Source: a virus
Strand: one strand, 5' to 3'
IMG/VR virus record: IMGVR_UViG_3300045973_000386
Location: 1 to 29,922 of that record
DNA length: 29,922 nucleotides
Part shown: one piece after another, positions 7,229 to 15,159 of the stretch
How positions within the stretch are numbered: the first letter of the stretch is position 1
How the letters are laid out: every line of letters begins with the position of its first letter
Made by a program: the position numbers and the translations under genes
The notes under the pieces: generated by a model
Seen by the model: the letters and a program-made list of their open reading frames with translations, nothing else
Databases searched by the model: none
What the model was told of the DNA's origin: nothing

Positions 7229-7608
7229 CGTTCACGTTCGACCCCACTACCGATCTCGGAAAGATGCGCCTTCTCGTGTCTGACACTGACACGACGCGGC
7301 AGATCCTCCAGGACGAAGACTTGCAGGCGTTCATCGCGATCGCCGGGCACTACTGGCCCGGTGCGGCGATGGCGCTCGACTCTATTGCCACCAACGAGGT
7401 GCTGACGCAGAAGGTGCTCACCATCATGGGCACCTCGACCGACGGCGCCAAGGTGGCGAAAGAGCTGCGCGCTCGTGCGCAGCAGCTCCGCGCCGACTAC
7501 AAGACGTTCGGCCCGGTGGCGGAGCTCGGCTTCGCTACGGCCGAGATGCCCGACGGAGTGTTCTCGCGTGAAGAGATGCTCCTGAAGCAATACCAGCGAG
7601 GGTTTTGA
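7225..7608 (+). CDS. Head-tail connector (adaptor, gp6-like)
   Basis: A 127-residue, mostly helical protein starting at GTG 7225, overlapping the previous stop by four bases. The opening (FDPTTDLGKMRLLVSDTD) followed by an acidic LQDEDLQAFIAIAG helix and later helices (LDSIATNEVLTQKVLTIMG, AKELRARAQQLRADYKT) is the pattern of the adaptor that docks onto the portal in HK97-like phages. It would form the first ring below the portal. Gene order (capsid, small gene, adaptor, stopper, gp10-like, terminator) strongly supports the assignment even though sequence identity in this family is low. Confidence 0.75.
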   Translation: MTFTFDPTTDLGKMRLLVSDTDTTRQILQDEDLQAFIAIAGHYWPGAAMALDSIATNEVLTQKVLTIMGTSTDGAKVAKELRARAQQLRADYKTFGPVAELGFATAEMPDGVFSREEMLLKQYQRGF

Positions 7609-8021
7609 TGGCAGCAATGCACGCCACCCCCATTGGCGGAGCCCCCCTCCTCGAGGCCCTCGCTGGTCGCTTCACCGATCTGGTGACCATCTACACCGGT
7701 ACGGAAACCATTACCAAGGGTGATGTTGTCCAGGCGCACGCCAGCGCGCGTGCCGGGCACTCGAATATTCCGGCTATCGTCTCTCCCGGCAACGTCGGCA
7801 ATGCGCGCATGAAGCGCGAGGAGATGATGGCTTCTGGGGTCACGACCGAGATGGAGTACATCTACGTGCAGCTCTCCGGGGCGTGGCCGCTCATCGACCT
7901 GCAGGACAGCCTGCTGGTCGTTTCCACGGGGCTGTACTGGTCTATCGTCGCTCACGACGTCGACCAGACGCAGACGTTCACCAAGCTCTACTGCGAGCGT
8001 CTCGCTCCGGGTAACGTCTGA
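7608..8021 (+). CDS. Head closure / stopper protein
   Basis: A 137-residue protein from ATG 7608, which overlaps the adaptor stop as TGATG. After a short Ala/Met N-terminus it is beta-rich (DLVTIYTGTETITKGDVVQA, EMEYIYVQLSGAW, LYWSIVAHDVDQTQTFTKLY), ending with an ELYCERLAPG-like strand. The length, beta content and place immediately after the adaptor match stoppers (SPP1 gp16-like), which seal the DNA channel and connect to the tail. Identification rests mainly on gene order; no specific catalytic residues are expected. Confidence 0.65.
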   Translation: MAAMHATPIGGAPLLEALAGRFTDLVTIYTGTETITKGDVVQAHASARAGHSNIPAIVSPGNVGNARMKREEMMASGVTTEMEYIYVQLSGAWPLIDLQDSLLVVSTGLYWSIVAHDVDQTQTFTKLYCERLAPGNV

Positions 8022-8503
8022 TGGCCGTTATCGTCACCGGAGACGCCGCTCTGATCGCCAAGTTCCAGGCCGCTGACGCGGCGCTGCGCGCTACCGAGCG
8101 CGACTGGCTGGCCGAGGCAGGCGTCATCGTCGAGACGGCGATCGAGGCGAACATCGCCGCGCAGGGACTCATCGAAAGTGATGGTCCGCATCCTGGAGCC
8201 CTCGTCGGCTCGGGTCGCGTCTTCGGCGCGACCGCGCACGGCGTCACCGTCGGCTTCGGGCAGGGGCTCGATTACGCGGCGTCGCTCGAGAACGGCGCCG
8301 AGCCGCATCCCATCGACGCGGTCAACGCCGAGAATCTCAAGTTTCTCTGGAAGAAGATGGGTCTGCAGTTCTACGGCCCGCACGTCAACCATCCCGGGAA
8401 CCGGCCCTACAAGTTCATGCGCAACGGCTCGGAAGAGGCGATGGTGCCGCTGGTGTTCATGTTCATGGCTCGCCTGCGCGCCATCTTCGGTGGTTCGCTG
8501 TGA
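8021..8503 (+). CDS. HK97 gp10-like neck/tail-completion protein
   Basis: A 160-residue protein from ATG 8021, overlapping the preceding stop by one base. It opens with a helix (LIAKFQAADAALRATERDWL) and AGVIVETAIEANIAAQ, then LVGSGRVFG, and near the C-terminus has YAASLENGAEPHPI, HVNHPGNRPYKFMR and a final helix. The E-x-G-x-x-P-H-P-I followed by H-P-G-x-x-P-Y is the recognisable signature of the gp10-like family, which occurs in the neck of siphoviruses next to the tail terminator. Context agrees on both sides. Confidence 0.8.
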   Translation: MAVIVTGDAALIAKFQAADAALRATERDWLAEAGVIVETAIEANIAAQGLIESDGPHPGALVGSGRVFGATAHGVTVGFGQGLDYAASLENGAEPHPIDAVNAENLKFLWKKMGLQFYGPHVNHPGNRPYKFMRNGSEEAMVPLVFMFMARLRAIFGGSL

Positions 8504-8859
8504 GCTTCGAGAACACCCTCTGGGACTCGCTCACCGGCTATTCGTCTCTCTCGACGCTCATCTCGACGCGCCTCTATCGCAGTCGGGCAGAGCTGAAGCC
8601 GACGCTGCCCTACGTGCGCATGTACCAGGTCAAGAACAAGCCGGTGCAGGCGCTCAATGGTGCTATCTCTGTTGAGAATCCTGTGTTCGTCTTCCAGATT
8701 TTCGCCCTGACCGACGAGGAGACCATCTCCATCCGCAACGCGCTGCGCGGAGCTCTCCTCTCCGCTTCGTATCCGATCCTCTTTGAGGACGACGTCTCTG
8801 ACTCGGATGCGGGCAGCGGTCTGCGGCGCCGGGACATGACCGTGAGGATCGCTCACTGA
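8500..8859 (+). CDS. Tail terminator / tail completion protein (DUF3168-like)
   Basis: A 119-residue protein from GTG 8500, overlapping the gp10-like stop (GTGA). Residues 5-35 (LWDSLTGYSSLSTLISTRLY) are followed by PTLPYVRMYQVKNKPVQA and a beta-strand-helix pair (ENPVFVFQIFALTDEETISI, RNALRGALL). This alpha/beta pattern, with the start helix, a TLPYV strand and a paired F-Q-I-F strand, is that of DUF3168-type tail terminators, which cap the tail tube when its length is reached. Position just before the tail tube genes fits. Confidence 0.75.
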   Translation: MSFENTLWDSLTGYSSLSTLISTRLYRSRAELKPTLPYVRMYQVKNKPVQALNGAISVENPVFVFQIFALTDEETISIRNALRGALLSASYPILFEDDVSDSDAGSGLRRRDMTVRIAH

Positions 8860-9074
8860 TGGCCGACCTTACGAAGATGATGCCCTTGCTGGTCTCGATG
8901 CGCGCGATGTGCGATGCGCTGCTGCTCGAGATTGCTGAGGAGAAGAAACCGAAAGAGAAGAAGGGCATCCTGCCCGTCGGACCGCACGCGCATGAACTGG
9001 AGCCGGGTTTCGGCGCTACCGGCACTTGCAAGGTCTGTGGCGAAACCGTAGCGAGAGAGGTCAAGAATGGCTGA
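8859..9074 (+). CDS. Small protein with C-terminal zinc-ribbon-like motif (unknown)
   Basis: A 71-residue protein from ATG 8859 (TGATG overlap). The N-terminus is hydrophobic and helical (MMPLLVSMRAMCDALLLEIA), then a lysine-rich spacer (EEKKPKEKKG), and then HAHELEPGFGATGTCKVCGE. The two His and the CxxC pair could coordinate one zinc ion. I do not recognise a family. It lies within the tail-completion cluster, between tail terminator and tail tube, so a minor assembly role is possible. Overlaps at both ends support that it is a real gene. Confidence 0.65.
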   Translation: MADLTKMMPLLVSMRAMCDALLLEIAEEKKPKEKKGILPVGPHAHELEPGFGATGTCKVCGETVAREVKNG

Positions 9075-9315
9075 GACGGACAAGTATTGGGCGCTCGTTG
9101 ACCTTCGCTACCCCGCTGGCGATGACGAGTACGCCAAGGCTGTGAAGGGTGAGGAGTACAAGCAGATCGTGGTCAAGGCCGGGCACCAGCTCACGCAGGT
9201 TCCCGAGGAGACCATCAAGGCTTACGGGAAGATGGGCCGCAAGGTCATCTCCAAGAAGGACCCGAAGCCTCCGAAGCCTCCTGAGAAGGACGAGCCGAAG
9301 GCGGTGAAGGCATGA
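9067..9315 (+). CDS. Small lysine/proline-tailed protein (unknown)
   Basis: An 82-residue protein from ATG 9067 with GAGAGAGGT upstream, overlapping the previous gene by eight bases and the next by four. The first 60 residues are mixed alpha/beta (WALVDLRYPAGDDEYAKAVK, KQIVVKAGHQLTQVPEET) and the end is a Lys/Pro-rich tail (KKDPKPPKPPEKDEPKAV). No known family recognised. It precedes the tail tube genes and is probably a small virion or assembly protein; this is inference from place only. Confidence 0.65.
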   Translation: MAETDKYWALVDLRYPAGDDEYAKAVKGEEYKQIVVKAGHQLTQVPEETIKAYGKMGRKVISKKDPKPPKPPEKDEPKAVKA

Positions 9316-10064
9316 CCAAGCGTGGATCTCCAGATCTCGGCTACTTGCTGGTCGGGGCTCAGAACCTCACCTCGCTCAGCACCAAGTTCGAGTACGGGAT
9401 GTCGAGCCCGGTGCAGGAGGTGACACCGTTCGGTGTCACCGAGGCCACCTTTGAGCAGACGATAGTCAAGAAGTACGAGATCGGCGGACACGAGGCGTGG
9501 TACGACGAGGCCGAGTTCACCGCCGCATCGAAGATCGTCGCAGCGTCCGGGGGCAACGTCTTTATGATCGCCCCCGAGGGCAATGCGCAGGGCCGAAACG
9601 CCGTCTGCGCCGGTGAGGTCGTACATACCGGGTTCGCCGTGATGATGACGCAGGGTGAGTTCACGAAGGCCGCGATGGAGGTCTCCGTCAGCGGCGGCAT
9701 GGAGTCGGCGGTCATCATCGGGGCGCTCGTCAGCCGCGCCGGTAACCTGACTACCGAAGCGACCTACGTCGACCTCGGCGCCACGGGCGGCGGACCCACG
9801 GGCGGCAATCTCTACATGAGCTGTCCGGTTCTGGCTCTCACCGGCTCGACCAACCTCATTATCTCGACCGAAGACTCCACCGACCACGCCTCCTGGGCGG
9901 CGCACACGGCGTTCACTGCGCTCACCGCTCCCGGCGCCGAGAAGAAGGTCGCCGTCGATCAGACCATGAACCGCTACTGGTGCATCAAGACCGTCTACAC
10001 CGGCCTGGCCGGAACACCGTCAGCCACCTTCACCGTCGCGGTCAAGGTCAACGCCCCCCACTGA
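9312..10064 (+). CDS. Tail tube-like protein 1 (major tail protein candidate with C-terminal Ig-like/jelly-roll domain)
   Basis: A 250-residue protein from ATG 9312 (ATGA overlap). Residues 20-145 look like a tail tube fold: FEYGMSSPVQEVTPFG, then FEQTIVKKYEIGGHEAWYDE and a late VSVSGGMESAVIIGALV strand. From about residue 155 a second domain begins (LYMSCPVLALTGSTNLIIST ... EDSTDHASWAAHTAFTALTA), ending in TFTVAVKVN; this domain type decorates the outside of several phage tail tubes. The core is similar to that of the next gene. One of the two makes the tube; having the larger, decorated one first suggests that it is a second tube or tail-ring protein. Confidence 0.7.
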   Translation: MTKRGSPDLGYLLVGAQNLTSLSTKFEYGMSSPVQEVTPFGVTEATFEQTIVKKYEIGGHEAWYDEAEFTAASKIVAASGGNVFMIAPEGNAQGRNAVCAGEVVHTGFAVMMTQGEFTKAAMEVSVSGGMESAVIIGALVSRAGNLTTEATYVDLGATGGGPTGGNLYMSCPVLALTGSTNLIISTEDSTDHASWAAHTAFTALTAPGAEKKVAVDQTMNRYWCIKTVYTGLAGTPSATFTVAVKVNAPH

Positions 10065-10082
10065 GGATAGAGAGGAACCATC

Positions 10083-10505
10083 ATGGCAAAGCGCAGTTCA
10101 GTAGACGTCCTGTTCGAGGTGGATGTCACCGACGGTGGGGCCCTCTCCAGCGGCCTCACCCCGTACATCACCAAGTTCGGCGATCTCAAGTTCAGCAAGG
10201 GCACCATCCCGGCGACCGCCTTCGGCGACACGTCCGAGAAGTACCTGCTCGGCATCATCAGCAAGTACGACCCCATCGACCTCGAGTTCTGGTACGACGA
10301 TGGCGTGGCTCCGGCTCCCAACGCCATCTTCGACATCACCAAGTACGTCCACGCCGCGGTGCGTTCGTTCTCGCTCACGCTGGGCGGCACGCGCGTCTAC
10401 ACGGGCGACCTGTGGATCACCGACTACAAGGTCACCCCGGCGATCGGCGAGTACCACAGCTGCGTCGCGACCGTGCAGTTCACCGGCCCCGTCGCTGTCG
10501 CGTAG
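10083..10505 (+). CDS. Tail tube-like protein 2 (compact tail tube protein)
   Basis: A 140-residue protein with RBS GAGAGGAACC before ATG 10083. It has the compact length of lambda-gpV-type tube proteins, with an N-terminal strand (VDVLFEVDVTDGG), a loop (TPYITKFGDLKFSKGTIPAT) and strands FWYDDGVAPAPNAIFDITKY and SLTLGGTRVYTGDLWITDYK before the final VATVQFTGPV. Motifs FGDTSEKYLLGIISKYDP and EFWYDD align with FGVTEATFEQTIVKKYEI and EAWYDE of the preceding protein, at residues 47 and 40 respectively, so the two appear to be paralogs. It directly precedes the tail chaperone pair, as the tube gene normally does. Confidence 0.75.
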   Translation: MAKRSSVDVLFEVDVTDGGALSSGLTPYITKFGDLKFSKGTIPATAFGDTSEKYLLGIISKYDPIDLEFWYDDGVAPAPNAIFDITKYVHAAVRSFSLTLGGTRVYTGDLWITDYKVTPAIGEYHSCVATVQFTGPVAVA

Positions 10506-10519
10506 GAGAGGAGTCCTAG

Positions 10520-10873
10520 ATGGGATTTCTTGACCTGCCCCTTCGGGTGAAGCTGCCCGACGACGAGTGGATCGACGTCAAGCGAGTCTCGGCTGCCGAG
10601 TTCCGCGTGATGCAGGAAGACGCCGCCAAGGCGGAGCCGGAGTTCGAGGGAGACAACAAAGAAGCGGCCGAGAACTTCTACATCCTGAAGCAGGTCCGCG
10701 AGCTCATCGTGGCCTGGTCGGATGAGGCGCCGCTGACGCCGGAGAACCTCGAGCGACTGCCGCTCGACATCAACACGATGCTCGCCCAGAACATCGGAGC
10801 GGGAGCCTCCGGCATGGTCCCTTTGCCGAGTGGCTCGACCTGGAACGAATCCTCGCTGGACGACGAGGAGTAA
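10520..10873 (+). CDS. Tail assembly chaperone (G-like, unshifted product)
   Basis: A 117-residue acidic, helical protein with strong RBS (GGAGAGGAG) at ATG 10520. It lies between the tail tube and the tape measure genes, as the lambda G-type chaperone does. The N-terminus LPLRVKLPDDEWIDVKRVSA precedes a helical core (FYILKQVRELIVAWS, TPENLERLPLDINTMLAQNI). The C-terminus (SSLDDEE) is encoded beyond a CCCTTTG heptamer where ribosomes can shift to the -1 frame. Chaperones of this kind coat the tape measure protein before tube polymerisation. Confidence 0.8.
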   Translation: MGFLDLPLRVKLPDDEWIDVKRVSAAEFRVMQEDAAKAEPEFEGDNKEAAENFYILKQVRELIVAWSDEAPLTPENLERLPLDINTMLAQNIGAGASGMVPLPSGSTWNESSLDDEE

Positions 10874-11166
10874 GACCGCCACATGGCTACCTGCACTCGC
10901 GCTACTGCGATGAGTTCGGGGTCCTCCCCAGCCAGCTTGAGGGTGAGGATCCCGCGCTCCTCGAGCGCATCATCCAGCTCCGCGGTTACGAGCGGATGCG
11001 CGACCGGATGCGGACCGAAAAAGAGCGTGAACGCGATGCGGTCCCGAGCGGGCCGGTAGCCGAACTGGTGGCGAAGGTCCAGCACATGCTCCAGGAAGAG
11101 GAGTATGGCAGGCTGGCGGGGGCGGACGAGACCGAAGACAACGAGGGAGAGGTGAGCGGTGAGTAA
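10520..11166 (+). CDS. Tail assembly chaperone GT (frameshifted, -1 at 10819-10825)
   Basis: A -1 shift on CCCTTTG joins 10520-10825 to 10825-11166, giving about 215 residues: 102 from the zero frame and 113 from the -1 frame. The -1 frame is open with no stop until TAA 11164-11166 and encodes AEWLDLERILAGRRGVRPPH, then HSRYCDEFGVLPSQLEGEDP, a helical arginine/glutamate-rich part and an acidic end. The combination of a Y-C-D-E-F-G-x-L-P-S-Q-L helix with a charged tail is typical of T-domains of lambda GT-like proteins. The -1 frame has no good independent start. It overlaps the tape measure start by eight bases. GT recruits the tube protein to the tape measure complex. Confidence 0.78.
10819..10825 (+). 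other. Slippery heptamer C CCT TTG for programmed -1 frameshifting
   Basis: In the zero frame the codons are CCT (10820-10822) and TTG (10823-10825). After a -1 slip both tRNAs re-pair with CCC and TTT, the standard X-XXY-YYZ arrangement. The site lies 46 bases before the zero-frame stop, inside the overlap where both frames are open. Confidence 0.75.
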
Positions 11167-13915
11167 CTTCTACGGCGAGCTGCTCATCCGCATCACGTCG
11201 GATACCGCCGGGCTTTCCAAGGGGCTGCAGACGTCGGTCGCCGAGACCGGTGCCGCGACGAAGTCGATGGAAGCCGCGGGCAAGCGCGCGAAGGTCTCGT
11301 GGGAGCGCGTCGGCCTTGGTATGCAGAACGTCGGCCGCACCATGTCGCAGTTCGTGACCATCCCGATTGCCGCTGGCTTCGCCTTCGCTGCCTACTCGGG
11401 CTACAAGTACGAGAAGACGCTGCTGCAGATCCGCAACCTCACCGGCCTCACCGCTGCTGAAACGGTGAAGTACGGCGACGCGATGCTCAACATGAGCAAG
11501 TACGGTATCGGGCCGCAGAAGCTCGCCGAGAGCATGTACTTCATCTCGTCGTCCGGTTTTAAGGCATCGGAGGCCCTCAAGGTCCTCGACGTGGCTGCCA
11601 AGGCGTCCGCTTCCGGCATGGGCGAAGTCCAGCCCATCGCCGATGTGCTGACCAGCGCGATGAACGCCTACGGTCACTCCAACCTTTCGGCTGCCCGAGC
11701 CACCGACATTCTGATGAAGACCATCGAAGTCGGCAAGGCCGAGCCGCAGGCTTTGGCTACCTCGCTCGGACGCATCATGCCGGTCGCCGCCAAGCTGGGC
11801 GTGCCGCTCGGCCAGGTTGGCGGAGCAATCGCCGGTCTGACGCTGACTGGCCTCTCTGCGGCGGAATCTGTCACCTCTCTGCGCGGCACGATGATCGCTC
11901 TCTCGGCGCCTGCGAAGATGAGCATCGAGCAACTCAAGAAGATGGGCCTCTCCTACCAGGACGTGACGCGCTCCATCAAGCAGAAGGGCCTGCTCGCGAC
12001 GATGGAGATGCTCTACCAGAAGACCGACGGCAACATGCTGGCGATGCGCAAGCTGGTGCCGAACGTGCGCGCACTGAACGGCATCCTCTCGCTGCTCGGT
12101 CCCAACTACAAGAAGAACGTCGAGATCACTCAGCAGGTCATAAACTCCAACGGCAAGCTTGCTGCTTCATTCAAGGCGACCTCCGAGACGCCGATCCAGA
12201 AGTTCCGTGTCGCGATCGCCTCCATCCAGGCGTCGTTCACCAAGATGGGCATCCAGATCATGCCGACCATCGCTGCCATCGTCTCGAAGATCGGCGCGCT
12301 GTTCGATGCGGTCGGAAACCTGTCTCCTGGCTGGCGTGCGGGCATCATGTGGGCGGGAGCCTTCGTTGCTGCGCTGGGTCCGATCATCATGGTCGCGGGC
12401 TCGGTCATCCGCAGCGTGGCGCTCATCAAGGGCGCGCTCTCAGGGCTCAGCATGGTGCAGGGCATCGGTGCTACGACTGCCGCCTTCAAGGTCGGGGGCA
12501 TGGCAGAGGGGTTCGCCTCGCTGCTCGCGGTCGCCGGTCCGGTCGGTATCGCTCTGGCAGGCATCGCTGTTGCTGCAGCCGCGGTCTACGGCGCGACCAA
12601 GCTGTTCGACTGGCTCGACGGTACGACGGCGCGCATCGGCGCGATGCGCACCGCTGCCGAGGCGATGAAGAACGACAATTCGATCAAGGAATGGACGCAG
12701 CGTAACTTCGGCGGATCACTCGAGGCCAAGGGCAAGAATGATTTTGTCTTCAAGCCCTCGACCAAGGTCGACGCTCCGACGAACCTGCTCGCCAAGTGGG
12801 TCAAGACCTCTGAGGCCGAGGCACAGGTCGCGCAGCGTGAGGGCGAGGCAACGCGCCAAGCACAGGCAGCGAAGGGCATGGTCGCCTACTACCAGCAGGA
12901 GCTCCACGAGACGCAGGCAGCCCGCGAGCAGCTCGGACACGTCGCCGGAGGGGGCAACCCCTACGTGAAGGCTCAGCTCGCCGAATACGATGCCTACATC
13001 GCCTCGCTCAAGGGCAAGCTGACCGGCGCCGCTGGTATCTGGCGCAGCACGCAGGACAAGCTCAAGGCGATGAAGCCCATCGACCAGGCGATCGTCTTCA
13101 AGGCGAAGATGGCCGACGTGCGCAGCGAGATGAGCAAGGTCGAGAAAGAGATCGCTGCCAACGCGAAGAAGCCGCACAGCATTAAGATGCAGCTCCGCGA
13201 CGAGGCTCTGCGTCAGCGACTTTCCGACCTGCGTAACGGCCTCGGCAACCTCACCCGCAAGAGCTACTACGTGCGCCTTCAGCTCCGCGCTGAGAACCTG
13301 AACAAGAATCTCGACCTTGCCAGGAAGCGGCTTGAACGCCTCAAGGCGGGCGCCGAGGGTGGGCGTGGCCGGTACGATCCCAAGGTCAGCGCCGACATCA
13401 GCAAGCTCGAAAAGTACGTCGCGCAGGGAGAGAAGCGCGCCGCGGCGATGAAGGCAAAGATCGAGGGGACGATCCCGAAGATCGACGCCAACAATGCGCC
13501 CGCGCTCGCGGCCATCAATGCTGTCATCCAGATAAGGATCCCCGACAAGACCTTCACTATCCGTGGCGTCAAGGGGGCCAATACCGGGCCCGACCAGGCC
13601 AGGGGCGGCGTCCACATGCTCGCCGGGCCGACGCAGTTCCTTGCGGGGGAGGCGGGCCGCGAGATCGCCGCTTTCTTCCCGCTGAACGATCCCGCGCGCT
13701 CGGCAGGACTGCTAGCGCAGCTCAATGCGATGATGGGCGGCGGTCGCGGGGCGGCTACCGCTCCCGTGGCAGGGGGCGGAGCTGGGGGCGGGGGAATGGG
13801 CGGCGGTGTAGGCTTCATCCAGAACGACATCTACCTCGACGGCTCGCTCATCGCCTCGAGCGTGCTTGAGATTGCTGATGTCTCCGAAGATAGGGATAGA
13901 CGGGGGAACGCATGA
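11159..13915 (+). CDS. Tail tape measure protein
   Basis: The second largest gene in the window: 918 residues from GTG 11159. It opens SNFYGELLIRITSDTAGLSK and GLQTSVAETGAATKSMEAAG, then a TP901-like core around residues 80-300 with the phage_TMP pattern (YEKTLLQIRNLTGLTAAETV, SAMNAYGHSNLSAARATDIL, LGRIMPVAAKLGVPLGQVGG). Hydrophobic segments lie at about 392-420 (IMWAGAFVAALGPIIMVAGS) and 458-480 (GPVGIALAGIAVAAAAVYGA). Residues 530-740 are charged, Arg/Lys/Glu-rich coiled coil (KLKAMKPIDQAIVFKAKMAD). The end is Gly-rich, followed by FIQNDIYLDGSLIASSVLEI. Tail length scales at about 1.5 angstrom per residue, so a tail near 138 nm is expected. Its stop overlaps the next start (ATGA). Confidence 0.9.
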   Translation: MSNFYGELLIRITSDTAGLSKGLQTSVAETGAATKSMEAAGKRAKVSWERVGLGMQNVGRTMSQFVTIPIAAGFAFAAYSGYKYEKTLLQIRNLTGLTAAETVKYGDAMLNMSKYGIGPQKLAESMYFISSSGFKASEALKVLDVAAKASASGMGEVQPIADVLTSAMNAYGHSNLSAARATDILMKTIEVGKAEPQALATSLGRIMPVAAKLGVPLGQVGGAIAGLTLTGLSAAESVTSLRGTMIALSAPAKMSIEQLKKMGLSYQDVTRSIKQKGLLATMEMLYQKTDGNMLAMRKLVPNVRALNGILSLLGPNYKKNVEITQQVINSNGKLAASFKATSETPIQKFRVAIASIQASFTKMGIQIMPTIAAIVSKIGALFDAVGNLSPGWRAGIMWAGAFVAALGPIIMVAGSVIRSVALIKGALSGLSMVQGIGATTAAFKVGGMAEGFASLLAVAGPVGIALAGIAVAAAAVYGATKLFDWLDGTTARIGAMRTAAEAMKNDNSIKEWTQRNFGGSLEAKGKNDFVFKPSTKVDAPTNLLAKWVKTSEAEAQVAQREGEATRQAQAAKGMVAYYQQELHETQAAREQLGHVAGGGNPYVKAQLAEYDAYIASLKGKLTGAAGIWRSTQDKLKAMKPIDQAIVFKAKMADVRSEMSKVEKEIAANAKKPHSIKMQLRDEALRQRLSDLRNGLGNLTRKSYYVRLQLRAENLNKNLDLARKRLERLKAGAEGGRGRYDPKVSADISKLEKYVAQGEKRAAAMKAKIEGTIPKIDANNAPALAAINAVIQIRIPDKTFTIRGVKGANTGPDQARGGVHMLAGPTQFLAGEAGREIAAFFPLNDPARSAGLLAQLNAMMGGGRGAATAPVAGGGAGGGGMGGGVGFIQNDIYLDGSLIASSVLEIADVSEDRDRRGNA

Positions 13916-15144
13916 GCATGGTGCGCACGATCACGAAGGACGGCGTGACCGTCGATCTTTGCGCCGCCCCCTACGAGTTCACGGAGGAGCCCGACTTTGG
14001 CGGGGTGACACACTCAGCTCCGGTCTATCGAAACCCCTCTGCGGACCTCCCTCGATTCGGCCGCTCCGATCGCTCGTCTCCCCGATCGGTCCCCTTCTCT
14101 ATCACCGTGGTCGGAATCTCCGCCGACGACTGCGACAGCAACGTCTCGGCCTTGATTGACGTTCTCCCCGATGACGATGTCTTCTCCACTATCGCCATTG
14201 GCCCGGACGGCGGTTCTCACCTTGGCTTCATCGTCGCTCGTCGCATCGACGGGGCGATCAGCAAGCCGTACACGCTTGATGAATATCATCATCATCGCGC
14301 TCAGGTTTCGTTCACGCTCGCGTGCGACCCCTATGTCTATGCGGTCCGTGAGGACATCTGCTCGGTCCTTGGGATTTATGCTCCAGCGCTGGTTCCTCTT
14401 ACTGCTCAGACCGGTCAGTACAAGGCCCCTCTTGACTTGTTGCTCGAGGCCGGAGCGCTGGAGCTGGCTGGCTGCTACGTTGCTTACACCGCAGATGAAG
14501 CGGCCGTCATTGGCGACTTCGTGAAGCCGCTCGTGGCAGCTACATGGTCGGCTGGTGTCGCCGCCGCCGATGCGGCCGGGTATCCGGCTGGCGCGGGGAA
14601 CACCTGCTGGCGCCACAACGCTGCTGCCTACACCGACGTCGATATGACCGCCTACAAGCCTGGTGACTACCTGGTGCTGGTCAACTGCAAGGGTACGACC
14701 GCGAACACCGACACCGTGCAACACGCCTACTCGGGCTCGGTGCTTATTCCCACGACGACGCTCAAGTTGCTTTCGTTGGGCGTTGTCAAGTTGCCTCTCC
14801 GAGGTGTGCGCGCAGCGGCCACCAGCACGCTGCGCCTGACGATCACAGGCGGCGGCGGCGGCGAGTATGCCTATGCGAACCATGTCACGCTGCTGCCCGT
14901 ATCTGACGGTCTGACCGGATACGCTCGCACCAGCGGCCACGTCCACACGCTGCGCTGGGAAGACGGTACGCTGTATGCCGACGACGCGGTCGACCTGGAG
15001 TACGTGGTGGGCGGCGCGGATCCACTGCGCACGCTCGGCGGGCAGCTCATCGTGCTTGCTGAGAAGGCGACCCCGGCGCCGACCACGCACCTGCACGCAA
15101 CCGCCAGCGCAGACCCGCGCTGGGAGCAGTTCCCGAGCTTCTGA
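13912..15144 (+). CDS. Distal tail protein (Dit-like) / minor tail protein
   Basis: A 410-residue protein from ATG 13912 (ATGA overlap). The N-terminus (MVRTITKDGVTVDLCAAPYE, LPRFGRSDRSSPRSVPFSIT) and the repeat of long/short strands with LDEYHHHRAQVSFTLACDPY are similar in kind to N-terminal domains of distal tail proteins that form the ring under the tail tube. The second half (from about residue 140) is beta-rich and Gly/Ala/Thr-rich, with a Gly run (TGGGGGEYAYANH), suggesting a galectin-like or carbohydrate-binding extension. It is the first gene after the tape measure, the usual place of Dit. Assignment rests on place and size as much as on motifs. Confidence 0.65.
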   Translation: MSMVRTITKDGVTVDLCAAPYEFTEEPDFGGVTHSAPVYRNPSADLPRFGRSDRSSPRSVPFSITVVGISADDCDSNVSALIDVLPDDDVFSTIAIGPDGGSHLGFIVARRIDGAISKPYTLDEYHHHRAQVSFTLACDPYVYAVREDICSVLGIYAPALVPLTAQTGQYKAPLDLLLEAGALELAGCYVAYTADEAAVIGDFVKPLVAATWSAGVAAADAAGYPAGAGNTCWRHNAAAYTDVDMTAYKPGDYLVLVNCKGTTANTDTVQHAYSGSVLIPTTTLKLLSLGVVKLPLRGVRAAATSTLRLTITGGGGGEYAYANHVTLLPVSDGLTGYARTSGHVHTLRWEDGTLYADDAVDLEYVVGGADPLRTLGGQLIVLAEKATPAPTTHLHATASADPRWEQFPSF

Positions 15145-15159
15145 GACAGTGAGGACCCC

